The notes under the pieces were generated by a model. That model searched no databases. It was not told where the DNA came from and saw only the letters and a list, made by a program, of their open reading frames with translations. Below are positions 8,571 to 16,626 of a DNA stretch of 64,000 nucleotides, piece after piece. This DNA is from Alkalicoccus sp. (GTDB taxonomy: Bacteria > Bacillota > Bacilli > Bacillales > Salisediminibacteriaceae), in the NCBI GenBank assembly GCA_007692495.1, contig REBZ01000106.1, positions 142,449-206,448 on the forward strand. Reading direction: 5' to 3'. The position numbers and the translations under genes were made by a program. Within the stretch, counting starts at the first letter, position 1, and the number at the start of each line of letters is the position of its first letter.

Positions 8571-9473
8571 TCAGCTGTACTTTTTCTTCAAAATCATCTG
8601 TTCCACATACCCTGTACCGAGAAGCACCCCGGACACAATAAAGAAAAAACCGATAATCTGACTGCTGTAGATTGTTTCCCCGAGAAGGAAATATGACCCG
8701 AGAAGCGCAAAAAATGGTACAAAGTTATTAAAAAGGGCACTTTGTCCCGGACCAATTTTTTGAATGGCAGCATTAAAAAGCAGGTGTCCCATTCCGGTGG
8801 CGAGAATCGCTGAACCGAAAAACACACTCAGTACGAGTACGCTGTATCCGGTGAATCCTGCAAATTGCGGTTCGATATAAAAGCTTATAATCAAAAGGCT
8901 GACTGATCCGATAAGCAGCATAAGCGCTGTCAGCCAGCGCGGGGACACAGTAACAGAAGCCTGTTTAATCAATATAAATGAAACTGCCTGAAAAAGCATA
9001 GATAAAAAAACAAATAAATCCCCTCTGGATGCAGAGGAAACTCCTTCCTCCGGATTCAGTATAATGAAAACAATCCCGAGAAAGCCGAGTATAATTCCGG
9101 TGAACCGCCACCTCGTCAATGGATCCCCGAGAAAAATAACTGCCATCAGGGCGGTTGTTAACGGAATAAGACCGAGTATAAGAGAACCATTTGCCGCAGT
9201 AGTTTCTGTCAGTCCGACTGCAAGAAAAGCGTGGTGCCCTACCTGGCCGAACAAAGCAGCCAAAACAATGATTTTCCACTCCCGCCGGGACAGGCGGCTT
9301 GTTTCTTTTAATAAAAGTACCGCCGCCATTGCAGCAATACCTGCCACTCCTATTCTCATCCCCTGCATCTGTACCGGCTCCATGTGCTCGACGAGAAACT
9401 TGACCGCTACAACATTCAGCCCCCATATAAACATGACAAGAAGTAACAGCAGGTATGTAAACGTTTTATTCAC
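8571..9473 (-). CDS. DMT-superfamily permease (EamA family)
   Basis: Membrane protein of 300 residues with ten predicted helices arranged as two EamA repeats. The first repeat opens with TYLLLLLVMFIWGLNVVAVKF and the second with GDLFVFLSMLFQAVSFILIKQ near residue 150; the end is KKKYS, a typical positive cytoplasmic tail. Such proteins export or import small metabolites, often amino acids; the substrate cannot be read from the sequence. The start is GTG at 9473 with a GAGAGGGAAA site. Single gene with its own terminator. Confidence 0.88.
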   Translation of the reverse strand: MNKTFTYLLLLLVMFIWGLNVVAVKFLVEHMEPVQMQGMRIGVAGIAAMAAVLLLKETSRLSRREWKIIVLAALFGQVGHHAFLAVGLTETTAANGSLILGLIPLTTALMAVIFLGDPLTRWRFTGIILGFLGIVFIILNPEEGVSSASRGDLFVFLSMLFQAVSFILIKQASVTVSPRWLTALMLLIGSVSLLIISFYIEPQFAGFTGYSVLVLSVFFGSAILATGMGHLLFNAAIQKIGPGQSALFNNFVPFFALLGSYFLLGETIYSSQIIGFFFIVSGVLLGTGYVEQMILKKKYS

Positions 9474-9630
9474 TATAGTTTCCCTCTCTTTCCTTTACTG
9501 CGGCATTTTGAAATTCCGCAGCACTCTATATCGCAAATAATTTTTATGGTATGTTAGGTGTTGCGGCACGCCAGCCGTGAGAAAATGCAGCATCCACCTG
9601 CAGCAGCATCTTTAGAAAGGAGGTCCCGGA

Positions 9631-10710
9631 TTGATCAAGGAAATATTTATGCTGAGAAGCATCGGCTGTCTCAGCATCGTACTCCTGCACAGCATACATA
9701 TCGGTATTGAAACAATGACTATACGGGAAATGGGTGAAATTTACGCCCTGTTTTTTGATTCCATACAGATGATACTATACTACGGAACCCCGATGTTTAT
9801 CTTTATTTCTGAATTTCTGATCGCATATTCCTATCGGAACCGGGAACTCCCTTCTCATTTTTTAACTAAAAGAATGCGGTTTATTTTAGTTCCGTTCTTA
9901 TGTATGGGTATTTTTTATGCTCTCCCGTTTTTTGCTGAAGGGCTGCAGAGCGGATTCACTAAAATGGCTATGAATGTTCTCGCAGGGGATTATCACGGTT
10001 ATTTTATTCTGATCATATTCCAGTTCTACCTGTTTCATTTCTTATTTCATCGGAAGCTGAAGCAATGGAAACCATGGGTCGTGCTTTCCATTACGTTTAT
10101 AATTAATGCCGGGTACCTCGGATTTTTTAATTTCACTTCCCCTCCTGAAAACTTTCCGGCAGGCTCTTACATATGGGACCGCTTTTACTGGGTTCCCATG
10201 TTCGGTTGGGTTTTTTATTTTTCCGTGGGCTATTATGCAGGAACATACTATGAAAAATTCTCCCGTTTTATTGTCCAGTGGCGCTACTTGTTTATTCTCG
10301 GCCCGGTCATTACGAGCATTATGCTTTTGTATTTTTATCACTCCGGCATCCTGCAGGTACACAGCTCGAAAAGAACAGACATAATGATACACACAGTGAT
10401 GTGCAGTTTTTTCCTGTTTTATATTACTGCAGAGATGAAAAAGCTGCCTGCTTTTTTAGAATATATCAGCCGTTTTTCTTTCGGGATTTTCCTGCTGCAT
10501 TACTTTTATATTTTTCTGTTCGATTTCTTTTTCCAGATGAACCCGCTGCCGATCGGCTTCGGATATATTATTATCCTCTTCGTCTTTAGTTTGACCGCTT
10601 CTATCGTAACAATACTGCTTGTTAACCGCTGGAAATACGGTTACATGGTCATCGGGCAGATTGGTGCACCTTATAAACCCCCGAAAAAACCGGCCCCGGA
10701 TCGCGCTTAG
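9631..10710 (+). CDS. acyltransferase-3 family membrane protein
   Basis: Integral membrane protein of 359 residues with about ten helices, matching the acyltransferase-3 family that O-acylates sugars of cell-surface glycans, lipids or antibiotics. The first helix carries RSIGCLSIVLLHS, in which the His of the family's R...H active region is present. The start codon is TTG at 9631, supported by AAAGGAGG 7 nt upstream. A strong terminator follows within 20 nt of the stop, so the gene is transcribed alone. The acceptor is unknown; no glycan-synthesis genes are nearby. Confidence 0.8.
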   Translation: MIKEIFMLRSIGCLSIVLLHSIHIGIETMTIREMGEIYALFFDSIQMILYYGTPMFIFISEFLIAYSYRNRELPSHFLTKRMRFILVPFLCMGIFYALPFFAEGLQSGFTKMAMNVLAGDYHGYFILIIFQFYLFHFLFHRKLKQWKPWVVLSITFIINAGYLGFFNFTSPPENFPAGSYIWDRFYWVPMFGWVFYFSVGYYAGTYYEKFSRFIVQWRYLFILGPVITSIMLLYFYHSGILQVHSSKRTDIMIHTVMCSFFLFYITAEMKKLPAFLEYISRFSFGIFLLHYFYIFLFDFFFQMNPLPIGFGYIIILFVFSLTASIVTILLVNRWKYGYMVIGQIGAPYKPPKKPAPDRA

Positions 10711-10730
10711 CGGCTCCGGGCCGGTTTTTT
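10690..10730 (+). terminator. bidirectional intrinsic terminator
   Basis: GC-rich stem CCGGCCC..GGA / TCCGGGCCGG flanked by AAAAAA on the left and TTTTTT on the right, so it can stop transcription from the acyltransferase gene (plus) and from the convergent serine hydrolase gene (minus), whose stop codon lies in the T-run. Confidence 0.85.
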
Positions 10731-11820
10731 AATCTTCTCTTATTTTGGAGTCAATTACAAACTGAAGCAGCTGAAGCCGCTGCAGATCGTTGACCGCACT
10801 TCTTGTAAACTGAAATGCCAGCCGGTTTGAGTCCACCCGGTGTACAAAAACGAGGTCCAGCTCGGGAATTATATCTATCGACTGACCGTAGCGCCCCACA
10901 GCAGAGTACATTTTCAGATCCGCATACGGGGACTCTGTAGCTGTCCACCATAAATAGCCGTAGTCAAAAATCGTATTACCCGGCACTTCCATTTTGGGGG
11001 AAGTGCTTTCTTCCACCCACTCCTCCGGGACAATCTGCTCGTTATCCCACACCCCTTTCTGAAGATACAATTGGCCAAAACGTGCCATATCTCTGGCCGA
11101 AATGCGAAACAAATAGGAAGGGTGTCTGGAACGCCGGTTTTCATATTTATACGTCGTATTACCAATGTCAAAATCCTCCATACCAAGCGGCTCGGCTATT
11201 CGTTTTTGAAAATGCTCAAACAGATCATCTTCTGTTTCACTATTATAAATAGTACCAAGTACGTTAAAATCCCAGTTGTTGTAATAGAACATTTCCCCTG
11301 GTGCATAGTCGCCCCGCGCCGGCCGGGCCAGTCTCATCCCCCAGGATTCCTCTCCTGCAGGCAGGTAGACACCCGATGATGAAGTCATAAGGTTTGACAG
11401 GGAGGCACGCCGCTCCACAGATGTAAGCGGCGGCTGGTCATTAATATCATAATCATAAAGTGTTTCCTCAGGACGAAAAGATCCTTTCTCCATTTCAATA
11501 CCGTAGAGGGCTGACAAAAAGCTTTTTCGCACGGAATGGGCATTCGTATTTTTTGTTACATCCCCCCATGAAAAAAGAACCTTCCCCTCTGAAACTACCA
11601 TTGCTGCGGTTGAATTAAGTGACTCGTAATAAGTTCTTGCCTGATCCAGCGCCTCTGGATTAAAGCCTGCCTCCTCCGGGGAAGTGTGATACTCCCACGT
11701 CGTTTCTTCCGCCGGCTCCATGGAAAAGTACGTGTACATAAAAGCTCCCACCAGACATAATATTATCGTAATTAACACAGTTATCATACGGTTAAACAAC
11801 ACGATCATCCTCTGCGGCAT
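10729..11820 (-). CDS. membrane-anchored serine hydrolase (class C beta-lactamase-like)
   Basis: About 363 residues. One N-terminal hydrophobic segment (MITVLITIILCLVGAFMYTYF) should anchor it with the enzyme domain outside. The domain has the class C beta-lactamase/esterase fold: SVRK (the S-x-x-K nucleophile motif), YYNNWDFN in place of the Y-x-N motif, and a C-terminal region ending VFVHRVDSN. The family includes D-aminopeptidases, esterases and penicillin-binding-like proteins; substrate unknown. The start is uncertain: the frame is open to a GTG at 11943, and no candidate start has a well-spaced ribosome site; ATG 11820 is my choice. Confidence 0.78.
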   Translation of the reverse strand: MPQRMIVLFNRMITVLITIILCLVGAFMYTYFSMEPAEETTWEYHTSPEEAGFNPEALDQARTYYESLNSTAAMVVSEGKVLFSWGDVTKNTNAHSVRKSFLSALYGIEMEKGSFRPEETLYDYDINDQPPLTSVERRASLSNLMTSSSGVYLPAGEESWGMRLARPARGDYAPGEMFYYNNWDFNVLGTIYNSETEDDLFEHFQKRIAEPLGMEDFDIGNTTYKYENRRSRHPSYLFRISARDMARFGQLYLQKGVWDNEQIVPEEWVEESTSPKMEVPGNTIFDYGYLWWTATESPYADLKMYSAVGRYGQSIDIIPELDLVFVHRVDSNRLAFQFTRSAVNDLQRLQLLQFVIDSKIRED

Positions 11821-11957
11821 CTCTGTTTCTAACAATATATCAGAAACTGCCTCCCCTTTACCATTCCCCGCTTGACGCTTCCCGAAAAAGCTGATAGCTT
11901 TTAACTTACAACTGAATCGTTGCGATGAAAGTGGTGGGGTCACTACCGCAGGAGCAG

Positions 11958-12021
11958 CTTCTGGAGAGACTGCAGTAATGCAGCGCCGAAGGGTTCACAA
12001 TCTCAGGCACACGGACAGGAG
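11958..12021 (+). ncRNA. glycine riboswitch aptamer
   Basis: One aptamer with the conserved blocks in order: CTGGAGAG (11961-11968), a small hairpin TGCAGTAATGCA, GCGCCGAAGGG (11983-11993), CTCAGGCA (12002-12009) and GGACAG (12013-12018). P1 is formed by CTTCTG (11958-11963) with CAGGAG (12016-12021). A second aptamer is not obvious, so this looks like a singlet type. It precedes a terminator and the ACT/UPF0210 genes. Confidence 0.85.
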
Positions 12022-12054
12022 AAAATAATCTAAAGATTTATTTTTCACTTGTGC

Positions 12055-12088
12055 TCGGGAATGGTTTCAGGACCAGTCCTTTTTTTTA
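12055..12088 (+). terminator. riboswitch-controlled terminator
   Basis: Stem GGA.TGGT / ACCA.TCC (one mismatched pair) followed by eight T, between the glycine aptamer and the ACT gene. It is likely the expression platform; in most glycine riboswitches glycine binding prevents termination, but direction is inferred here. Confidence 0.7.
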
Positions 12089-12135
12089 TGCCGCTGTAAG
12101 GCAGTCATTTTATTTTAAGGAAAGCAGGTGGAAAG

Positions 12136-12411
12136 ATGAAAGAGAAAAAAGCAGTCATCAGCGTCGTAGGGAAAGATCAGGTAGGTATTATCGCCGGTGT
12201 TACCACTGTTCTTGCAGACAATGATATAAATATACTCGATATTTCCCAGACTATTCTGCAGGATTTTTTTACGATGATGATGCTTGTAGAAATAAAAGAT
12301 CCAGAGAAAATGGAACAACTTCAGCTTGACCTTGAAGAAATCAGAAACAGGATGCATTTAAAAATAGACGTGCAGCGGGAGGACCTCTTCCAGACGATGC
12401 ACCGTATTTAG
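12136..12411 (+). CDS. ACT-domain protein, UPF0237 family
   Basis: Protein of 91 residues consisting of one ACT domain ([20 protein letters not shown] start with the conserved KDxxGI turn; second half [17 protein letters not shown]). ACT domains bind amino acids and regulate enzymes; this family resembles the N-terminal half of GcvR, the glycine-cleavage regulator. It is cytoplasmic, preceded by a glycine riboswitch, and followed 11 nt later by the UPF0210 gene with which UPF0237 genes are commonly paired. The context suggests a role in glycine or one-carbon metabolism, but no biochemical function is established from sequence. Confidence 0.88.
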   Translation: MKEKKAVISVVGKDQVGIIAGVTTVLADNDINILDISQTILQDFFTMMMLVEIKDPEKMEQLQLDLEEIRNRMHLKIDVQREDLFQTMHRI

Positions 12412-12422
12412 GAGGAACAGCC

Positions 12423-13784
12423 TTGAGTTTAGCATTTCAGGAAATTCAGGAAACGATCCGCATGATCCAGATGGAAAAGCTGGATATCCGGACTGTCACA
12501 ATGGGAATCAGCTTAAAGGACTGTATGGACCAGAACCCTGCTGTTATGAGAAAGCTCGTTTACGAGAAAATTCTTTCCCACGCAGGCTCGCTCGTAGAGG
12601 AAGCTGAAATAATATCAGAGGAGTACGGCATACCGATTGTCAATAAGCGCATCTCTATTACGCCCGCTGCCGAACTGCTCGGCACTTCCACAGTGGAAGA
12701 TGCTGTGGAACTTGCGAAAACACTCGACAAAGCAGCGGCAGCGACGGGTATAGATTTCATTGGAGGTTTTTCTGCGCTTATCCACAAAGGAGCTGCCCGT
12801 GGGGATGAAATACTTCTCGATGCCCTGCCGAGGGCACTCAGCGAAACGTCGAGAGTGTGCGGCTCCGTATCAGTTGCAACAACAAAAACTGGCATTAACA
12901 TGGACGGGGTTAAAAAACTGGGCGAAGTTATTAAAGAAGCATCCGACAGAACAGCTGACAACAATGGCATCGCCTGTGCCAAATTCGTTGTTTTCTGCAA
13001 CCCTGCAGAAGATAATCCATTTATGGCCGGGGCGTTTCACGGGACGGGCGAGCAGGAAGTCGTACTGAACGTCGGTGTAAGCGGACCGGGAGTAGTTCTA
13101 AACGCTTTAAAACGTTACCCCGAGGCAGATCTCGGAGAAGTTTCCGAAGTTATTAAAAGAACAGCTTTTAAAATTACCCGGGCCGGTGAACTGATCGGCC
13201 GGGAAGTTGCTTCGCGTCTCGGCATTGAATTTGGCATAATGGATCTTTCCCTCGCACCTACCAATGCCATGAATGATTCAGTAGCTGAAATTCTGGAAGA
13301 AATCGGACTCGAACAGGTCGGCACCCACGGGACGATTGCAGCTCTTGCAATGATGAATGATGCCGTGAAAAAGGGTGGGGCTATGGCAAGTTCCTATGTC
13401 GGCGGACTTTCCGGAGCCTTTATTCCTGTGTCTGAGGACAACGGTATGATTAAAGGTATCGAGGATGGCTCTCTGAGCCTTTCCAAGCTTGAAGCAATGA
13501 CATGCGTCTGCTCTGTCGGACTGGATATGATTGCATTGAACGGTGACGCTGATGCTTCCGGTATTTCCGGTCTGATTGCGGATGAAATGGCTATTGGGAT
13601 GATTAATAAAAAAACAACAGCCGTCCGGGTTATTCCGGTGCCGGGAATGAAAGAAGGGGATATGGCGGAATTCGGAGGTCTTCTCGGAAGAGCACCTGTT
13701 ATCAGTCTCAACCCGCGCTCCCCAGAAAAGTTCATCCGTCGCGGTGGAAGGATTCCCGCTCCTTTACAGGCCCTGATCAACTAA
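12423..13784 (+). CDS. UPF0210/DUF711 protein (PFL-like)
   Basis: Protein of 453 residues of the UPF0210 (DUF711) family, structurally related to the glycyl-radical PFL fold but without a recognisable C-terminal RVxG glycyl-radical motif. Conserved stretches include GISLKDCMD near residue 28, [13 protein letters not shown] near 114, and [28 protein letters not shown] near 360-390. The start is TTG at 12423, preceded by AGGAGG. It is the second gene of the glycine-riboswitch operon with the ACT protein. Enzymatic activity is unknown; the pairing implies the ACT protein may be its amino-acid-sensing partner. Confidence 0.88.
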   Translation: MSLAFQEIQETIRMIQMEKLDIRTVTMGISLKDCMDQNPAVMRKLVYEKILSHAGSLVEEAEIISEEYGIPIVNKRISITPAAELLGTSTVEDAVELAKTLDKAAAATGIDFIGGFSALIHKGAARGDEILLDALPRALSETSRVCGSVSVATTKTGINMDGVKKLGEVIKEASDRTADNNGIACAKFVVFCNPAEDNPFMAGAFHGTGEQEVVLNVGVSGPGVVLNALKRYPEADLGEVSEVIKRTAFKITRAGELIGREVASRLGIEFGIMDLSLAPTNAMNDSVAEILEEIGLEQVGTHGTIAALAMMNDAVKKGGAMASSYVGGLSGAFIPVSEDNGMIKGIEDGSLSLSKLEAMTCVCSVGLDMIALNGDADASGISGLIADEMAIGMINKKTTAVRVIPVPGMKEGDMAEFGGLLGRAPVISLNPRSPEKFIRRGGRIPAPLQALIN

Positions 13785-13884
13785 AAAAAGATTTTATGAA
13801 TAACGGCTCCGTTTAAGCTCCATCTTAAAACATTTTATCCTGTATAAAAACTAATTGAAAATTTAGTGATTTTTATCTATGATG

Positions 13885-13913
13885 TTGACATAAGGTTTAT
13901 TCCGCACAATAAT
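13885..13913 (+). promoter_or_regulatory. proBA promoter
   Basis: Consensus -35 TTGACA (13885-13890), 17-bp spacer, -10 AATAAT (13908-13913). It lies directly before the T-box leader. Confidence 0.8.
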
Positions 13914-13919
13914 AGAAGA

Positions 13920-14145
13920 AAATCCGCCGGAAGATTAGTAGCCCCCCCTCCATCTACAGAGAGCACCGGTCCTCAGGCTGAAAACCGGTGCAGTCATGCG
14001 AAGGGGCGAACCTGCTTCCAGTATGAGCGGACGGCACACTCCGTTAAAAGTGATTTTGAAGCGGACTGTTTATCAGTCAATTAAGGTGGTACCGCGGCGA
14101 GCTCCTGCTCTTCGTCCTTTATTTAAAGGATGGAGAGCTTTTTAT
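13920..14145 (+). promoter_or_regulatory. proline T-box leader of proBA
   Basis: tRNA-sensing leader. The invariant T-box AAGGTGGTACCGCGG is at 14083-14097. Stem I contains AGAGAGC...GGCTGAAAACCGG (13957-13988) and a specifier region GAA-CCT-GC, in which CCT (14011-14013) is a proline codon followed by a purine. A terminator stem GCTCT..CCTTTA / TAAAGG..GGAGAGC with T-run closes the leader at 14107-14145. Uncharged tRNA-Pro should allow antitermination and proBA expression. Confidence 0.88.
14107..14145 (+). terminator. T-box terminator
   Basis: Hairpin with a T5 tail immediately after the T-box sequence. The T-box bases would pair with its 5' side to form the antiterminator when uncharged tRNA is bound. 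Confidence 0.8.
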
Positions 14146-14164
14146 TTGTTTCAGGAAAGGAAGA

Positions 14165-15286
14165 ATGGACATGTCAAAAAAACGCTTAGTAGTAAAAATC
14201 GGCAGCAGCTCCCTCACGGACCGGGATGGCACCCTCTCCCCGTTGAAACTGGCAAAATTCTGCGATGCTTTCGCATCCGTTAAAAAAGCCGGTCACGAAC
14301 TGATTGTCGTTTCTTCAGGCTCTGTAGCTGCCGGGTTTCGTGAAATCGGCTATCCATCCAAGCCGCAGACAGTACGTTCCAAACAGGCCGCTGCTGCAGT
14401 AGGACAGAGCCTTTTAATGCAGCAGTACCGCTTTTCGCTCCAGCAGTACGGGATAACTCCTGCTCAGATGCTTTTGACAAGACACGATTTCCGAAATCCG
14501 GAAAATTATCAAAATATATTTGAATCCCTTACTGAACTGCTGAAAAGAGGAGTCCTTCCCATTATTAACGAAAATGATTCCACAGCAGTCGACGAACTAA
14601 CTTTCGGAGATAATGATATGCTCTCTGCCCTCCTCAGCGGAGTCGTGCATGCCGACATGCTGCTGTTAATGACGGATATCGACGGAATTTACAATGACAA
14701 TCCTTTTCAAAACCCGGAAGCAGAAAAATACGAAAAAATTTATACGATCGATCACGACCTGCTCGGCCGTGCCGGTGTTTCCTCCTCTACTGTCGGAACC
14801 GGGGGCATGCATGCCAAACTTCTCGCTGCCACAGCTGCCCAGCAGATGGGTACTGCTGTTTACATCAGTACCTTTAAAGAAACAGAACCATTTCAGGATA
14901 TTGCTTCCTACAAAGGAAAAGGAACGTATATTCTGCCGGCAGATGAAAAACAGATGCGTACAAGCAGGCAGTGGATTGCTTATCACGCTTCCCCCCGGGG
15001 AGCTCTGAAAGTGGATGCGGGGGCCGCTGAAGCCCTTCTTCATCAAGGAAAAAGCCTTCTGCTCGTTGGAGTCGTTTCCGTGGAAGGTGCATTTAAAAAG
15101 GGGGACGTACTGGATGTTTTTGACGAGCACGGGGAACTCCTCGGAAAAGGAAAGGCTGCCGCGGAGGCCCGGGAGCTGCATGAACATTCTTCCTCCAGCG
15201 GTTCCTCCCCACTTGTTATCCATCGGGATTTCTGGGTCACGTTAAACCATCGCTATACGAGAAAGGAAGATAACTATGCAGAATGA
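14165..15286 (+). CDS. proB: glutamate 5-kinase
   Basis: Enzyme of 373 residues that phosphorylates glutamate to gamma-glutamyl phosphate, the first step of proline synthesis and usually the feedback-controlled one. An amino-acid kinase domain (VVKIGSSSLTDRDG at the start, INENDSTAVDELTFGDND near 138-155, GTGGMHAKL near 217) is followed by a C-terminal PUA domain from about residue 275 (GALKVDAGAAEALL). Full length for the two-domain type. GGAAAGGAAG precedes the ATG. The stop overlaps proA by 11 nt, so translation is coupled. Controlled by the proline T-box. Proline is also a common osmolyte in salt-tolerant bacilli. Confidence 0.95.
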   Translation: MDMSKKRLVVKIGSSSLTDRDGTLSPLKLAKFCDAFASVKKAGHELIVVSSGSVAAGFREIGYPSKPQTVRSKQAAAAVGQSLLMQQYRFSLQQYGITPAQMLLTRHDFRNPENYQNIFESLTELLKRGVLPIINENDSTAVDELTFGDNDMLSALLSGVVHADMLLLMTDIDGIYNDNPFQNPEAEKYEKIYTIDHDLLGRAGVSSSTVGTGGMHAKLLAATAAQQMGTAVYISTFKETEPFQDIASYKGKGTYILPADEKQMRTSRQWIAYHASPRGALKVDAGAAEALLHQGKSLLLVGVVSVEGAFKKGDVLDVFDEHGELLGKGKAAAEARELHEHSSSSGSSPLVIHRDFWVTLNHRYTRKEDNYAE

Positions 15287-16550
15287 AGTATTATCGAAAG
15301 CTCAGAAAGCTAAATCCATTTCCTCCACTCTCGCAAAATTTACTCAGGAGGACCGATCAGCTGCCCTTCTGACAATCGCAGATACTCTGGATAAGAATAC
15401 GTCTTATATTCTCCAGGAAAACAGCAGAGACGTGAAAAAAGCAGAAGAAAACAAAGTATCCAACGCGCTGATCGACCGGCTACGTTTGGATGAGCACCGG
15501 CTTAAAGCAATTACAGAGGCAGTACGCGACGTGGCCTCCCTTCCTGATCCAACAGGAGAGGTACTATGGGAAGAAGACCGTCCTAACGGGCTTCACATTA
15601 AACAGGTCCGGGTGCCGATTGGAGTAATAGGCGTTATTTACGAAGCGCGACCAAACGTTACCGTTGATATTTCTTCTCTCGCCCTTAAAACCGGAAATAC
15701 CGTACTGCTGCGCGGGAGTTCTTCTACAATACACTCCAACAAGGCGATTACCTCTGTCATTCAGGAAGCTTTAAAGACGTCGGGTTTCCCGCCTGAAAGT
15801 GTCCAGCTTATCGAAAACACTGACCGCACTCTTACTAAATCACTATTCACCGCCAGAGAGTATGTTGACGTCATTATTCCGCGCGGTGGAAAAGCACTTA
15901 TTGACACTGTCGTTCGTGAATCGGAAGTCCCTGTTATTGAAACGGGTGCCGGAAACTGTCATATTTATATCGACGAAAGTGCGGATGAAAAGCTCGCACG
16001 GAGAATTGCTGTCGACGCCAAAGTGCAGAGACCTTCCGTCTGCAACGCATGCGAAACTTTTCTAATTCATGAAAATTGGGCACAGAGCCACCTTACTTTA
16101 CTCACTGACGACCTTCTTTCACACGGTGTTACATTGAAAGGAGATGCCTCCTCACGTTCTCTGGACAGCCGGATTGAAACTGCAGATGAAGATGACTGGG
16201 ATACGGAGTTTTTATCCCTGACTGCAGCCGTGAAAATTGTGTCTGGTGTCCAGGAAGCAGTTTCCCACATTCAAAAACACGGTACAAAGCATTCCGAGGC
16301 TGTCTTAACAGAAACACCGGAAGTTGTAGAAACTTTTTATAATCAGGTGGATGCGAGTACGCTGTATCACAATGCTTCGACCCGGTTTACTGACGGTTTT
16401 GAATTCGGATTCGGTGCCGAAGTCGGTATCAGCACGCAGAAACTGCACGCCCGGGGAGCTATGGGACTCCCTGCTTTGACGACTACCAAATACCTTGTTC
16501 AAGGGACCGGCCAGACGAAAGGAGACCTCCCCCTTCACGAAAAACATTAA
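15276..16550 (+). CDS. proA: gamma-glutamyl phosphate reductase
   Basis: Enzyme of 424 residues of the aldehyde-dehydrogenase superfamily. It reduces gamma-glutamyl phosphate to glutamate semialdehyde with NADPH, the second step of proline synthesis. The catalytic Cys is Cys256 in PSVCNACET; other family landmarks are YEARPNVT near 122 and HNASTRFTDGFEFGFGAEVGIS near the end. Full length. It overlaps the end of proB by 11 nt and shares its T-box-controlled transcript. No terminator was noted after it; typA has its own promoter. Confidence 0.95.
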   Translation: MQNEVLSKAQKAKSISSTLAKFTQEDRSAALLTIADTLDKNTSYILQENSRDVKKAEENKVSNALIDRLRLDEHRLKAITEAVRDVASLPDPTGEVLWEEDRPNGLHIKQVRVPIGVIGVIYEARPNVTVDISSLALKTGNTVLLRGSSSTIHSNKAITSVIQEALKTSGFPPESVQLIENTDRTLTKSLFTAREYVDVIIPRGGKALIDTVVRESEVPVIETGAGNCHIYIDESADEKLARRIAVDAKVQRPSVCNACETFLIHENWAQSHLTLLTDDLLSHGVTLKGDASSRSLDSRIETADEDDWDTEFLSLTAAVKIVSGVQEAVSHIQKHGTKHSEAVLTETPEVVETFYNQVDASTLYHNASTRFTDGFEFGFGAEVGISTQKLHARGAMGLPALTTTKYLVQGTGQTKGDLPLHEKH

Positions 16551-16575
16551 AAATCGTGCAGGATCTTGTCTTTTG

Positions 16576-16584
16576 TGCTATAAT
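16576..16584 (+). promoter_or_regulatory. typA extended -10 promoter element
   Basis: TGCTATAAT gives a consensus -10 (16579-16584) with the TG extension; the -35 region (GTGCAG at 16556-16561, 17-bp spacing) is poor, which the extended -10 can compensate. Confidence 0.6.
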
Positions 16585-16626
16585 GGATAAGATGTAATCC
16601 CATAGAAGACAGGAGCGTTTTAACGA

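Noticed and set aside
10729..11820. Antibiotic-resistance beta-lactamase
   Set aside because: S-x-x-K is present, but the other motifs fit general serine hydrolases of class C fold, not known resistance enzymes.
14666..15223. 185-codon minus-strand frame opposite proB
   Set aside because: Complement of a well-defined enzyme gene; no independent start signals.
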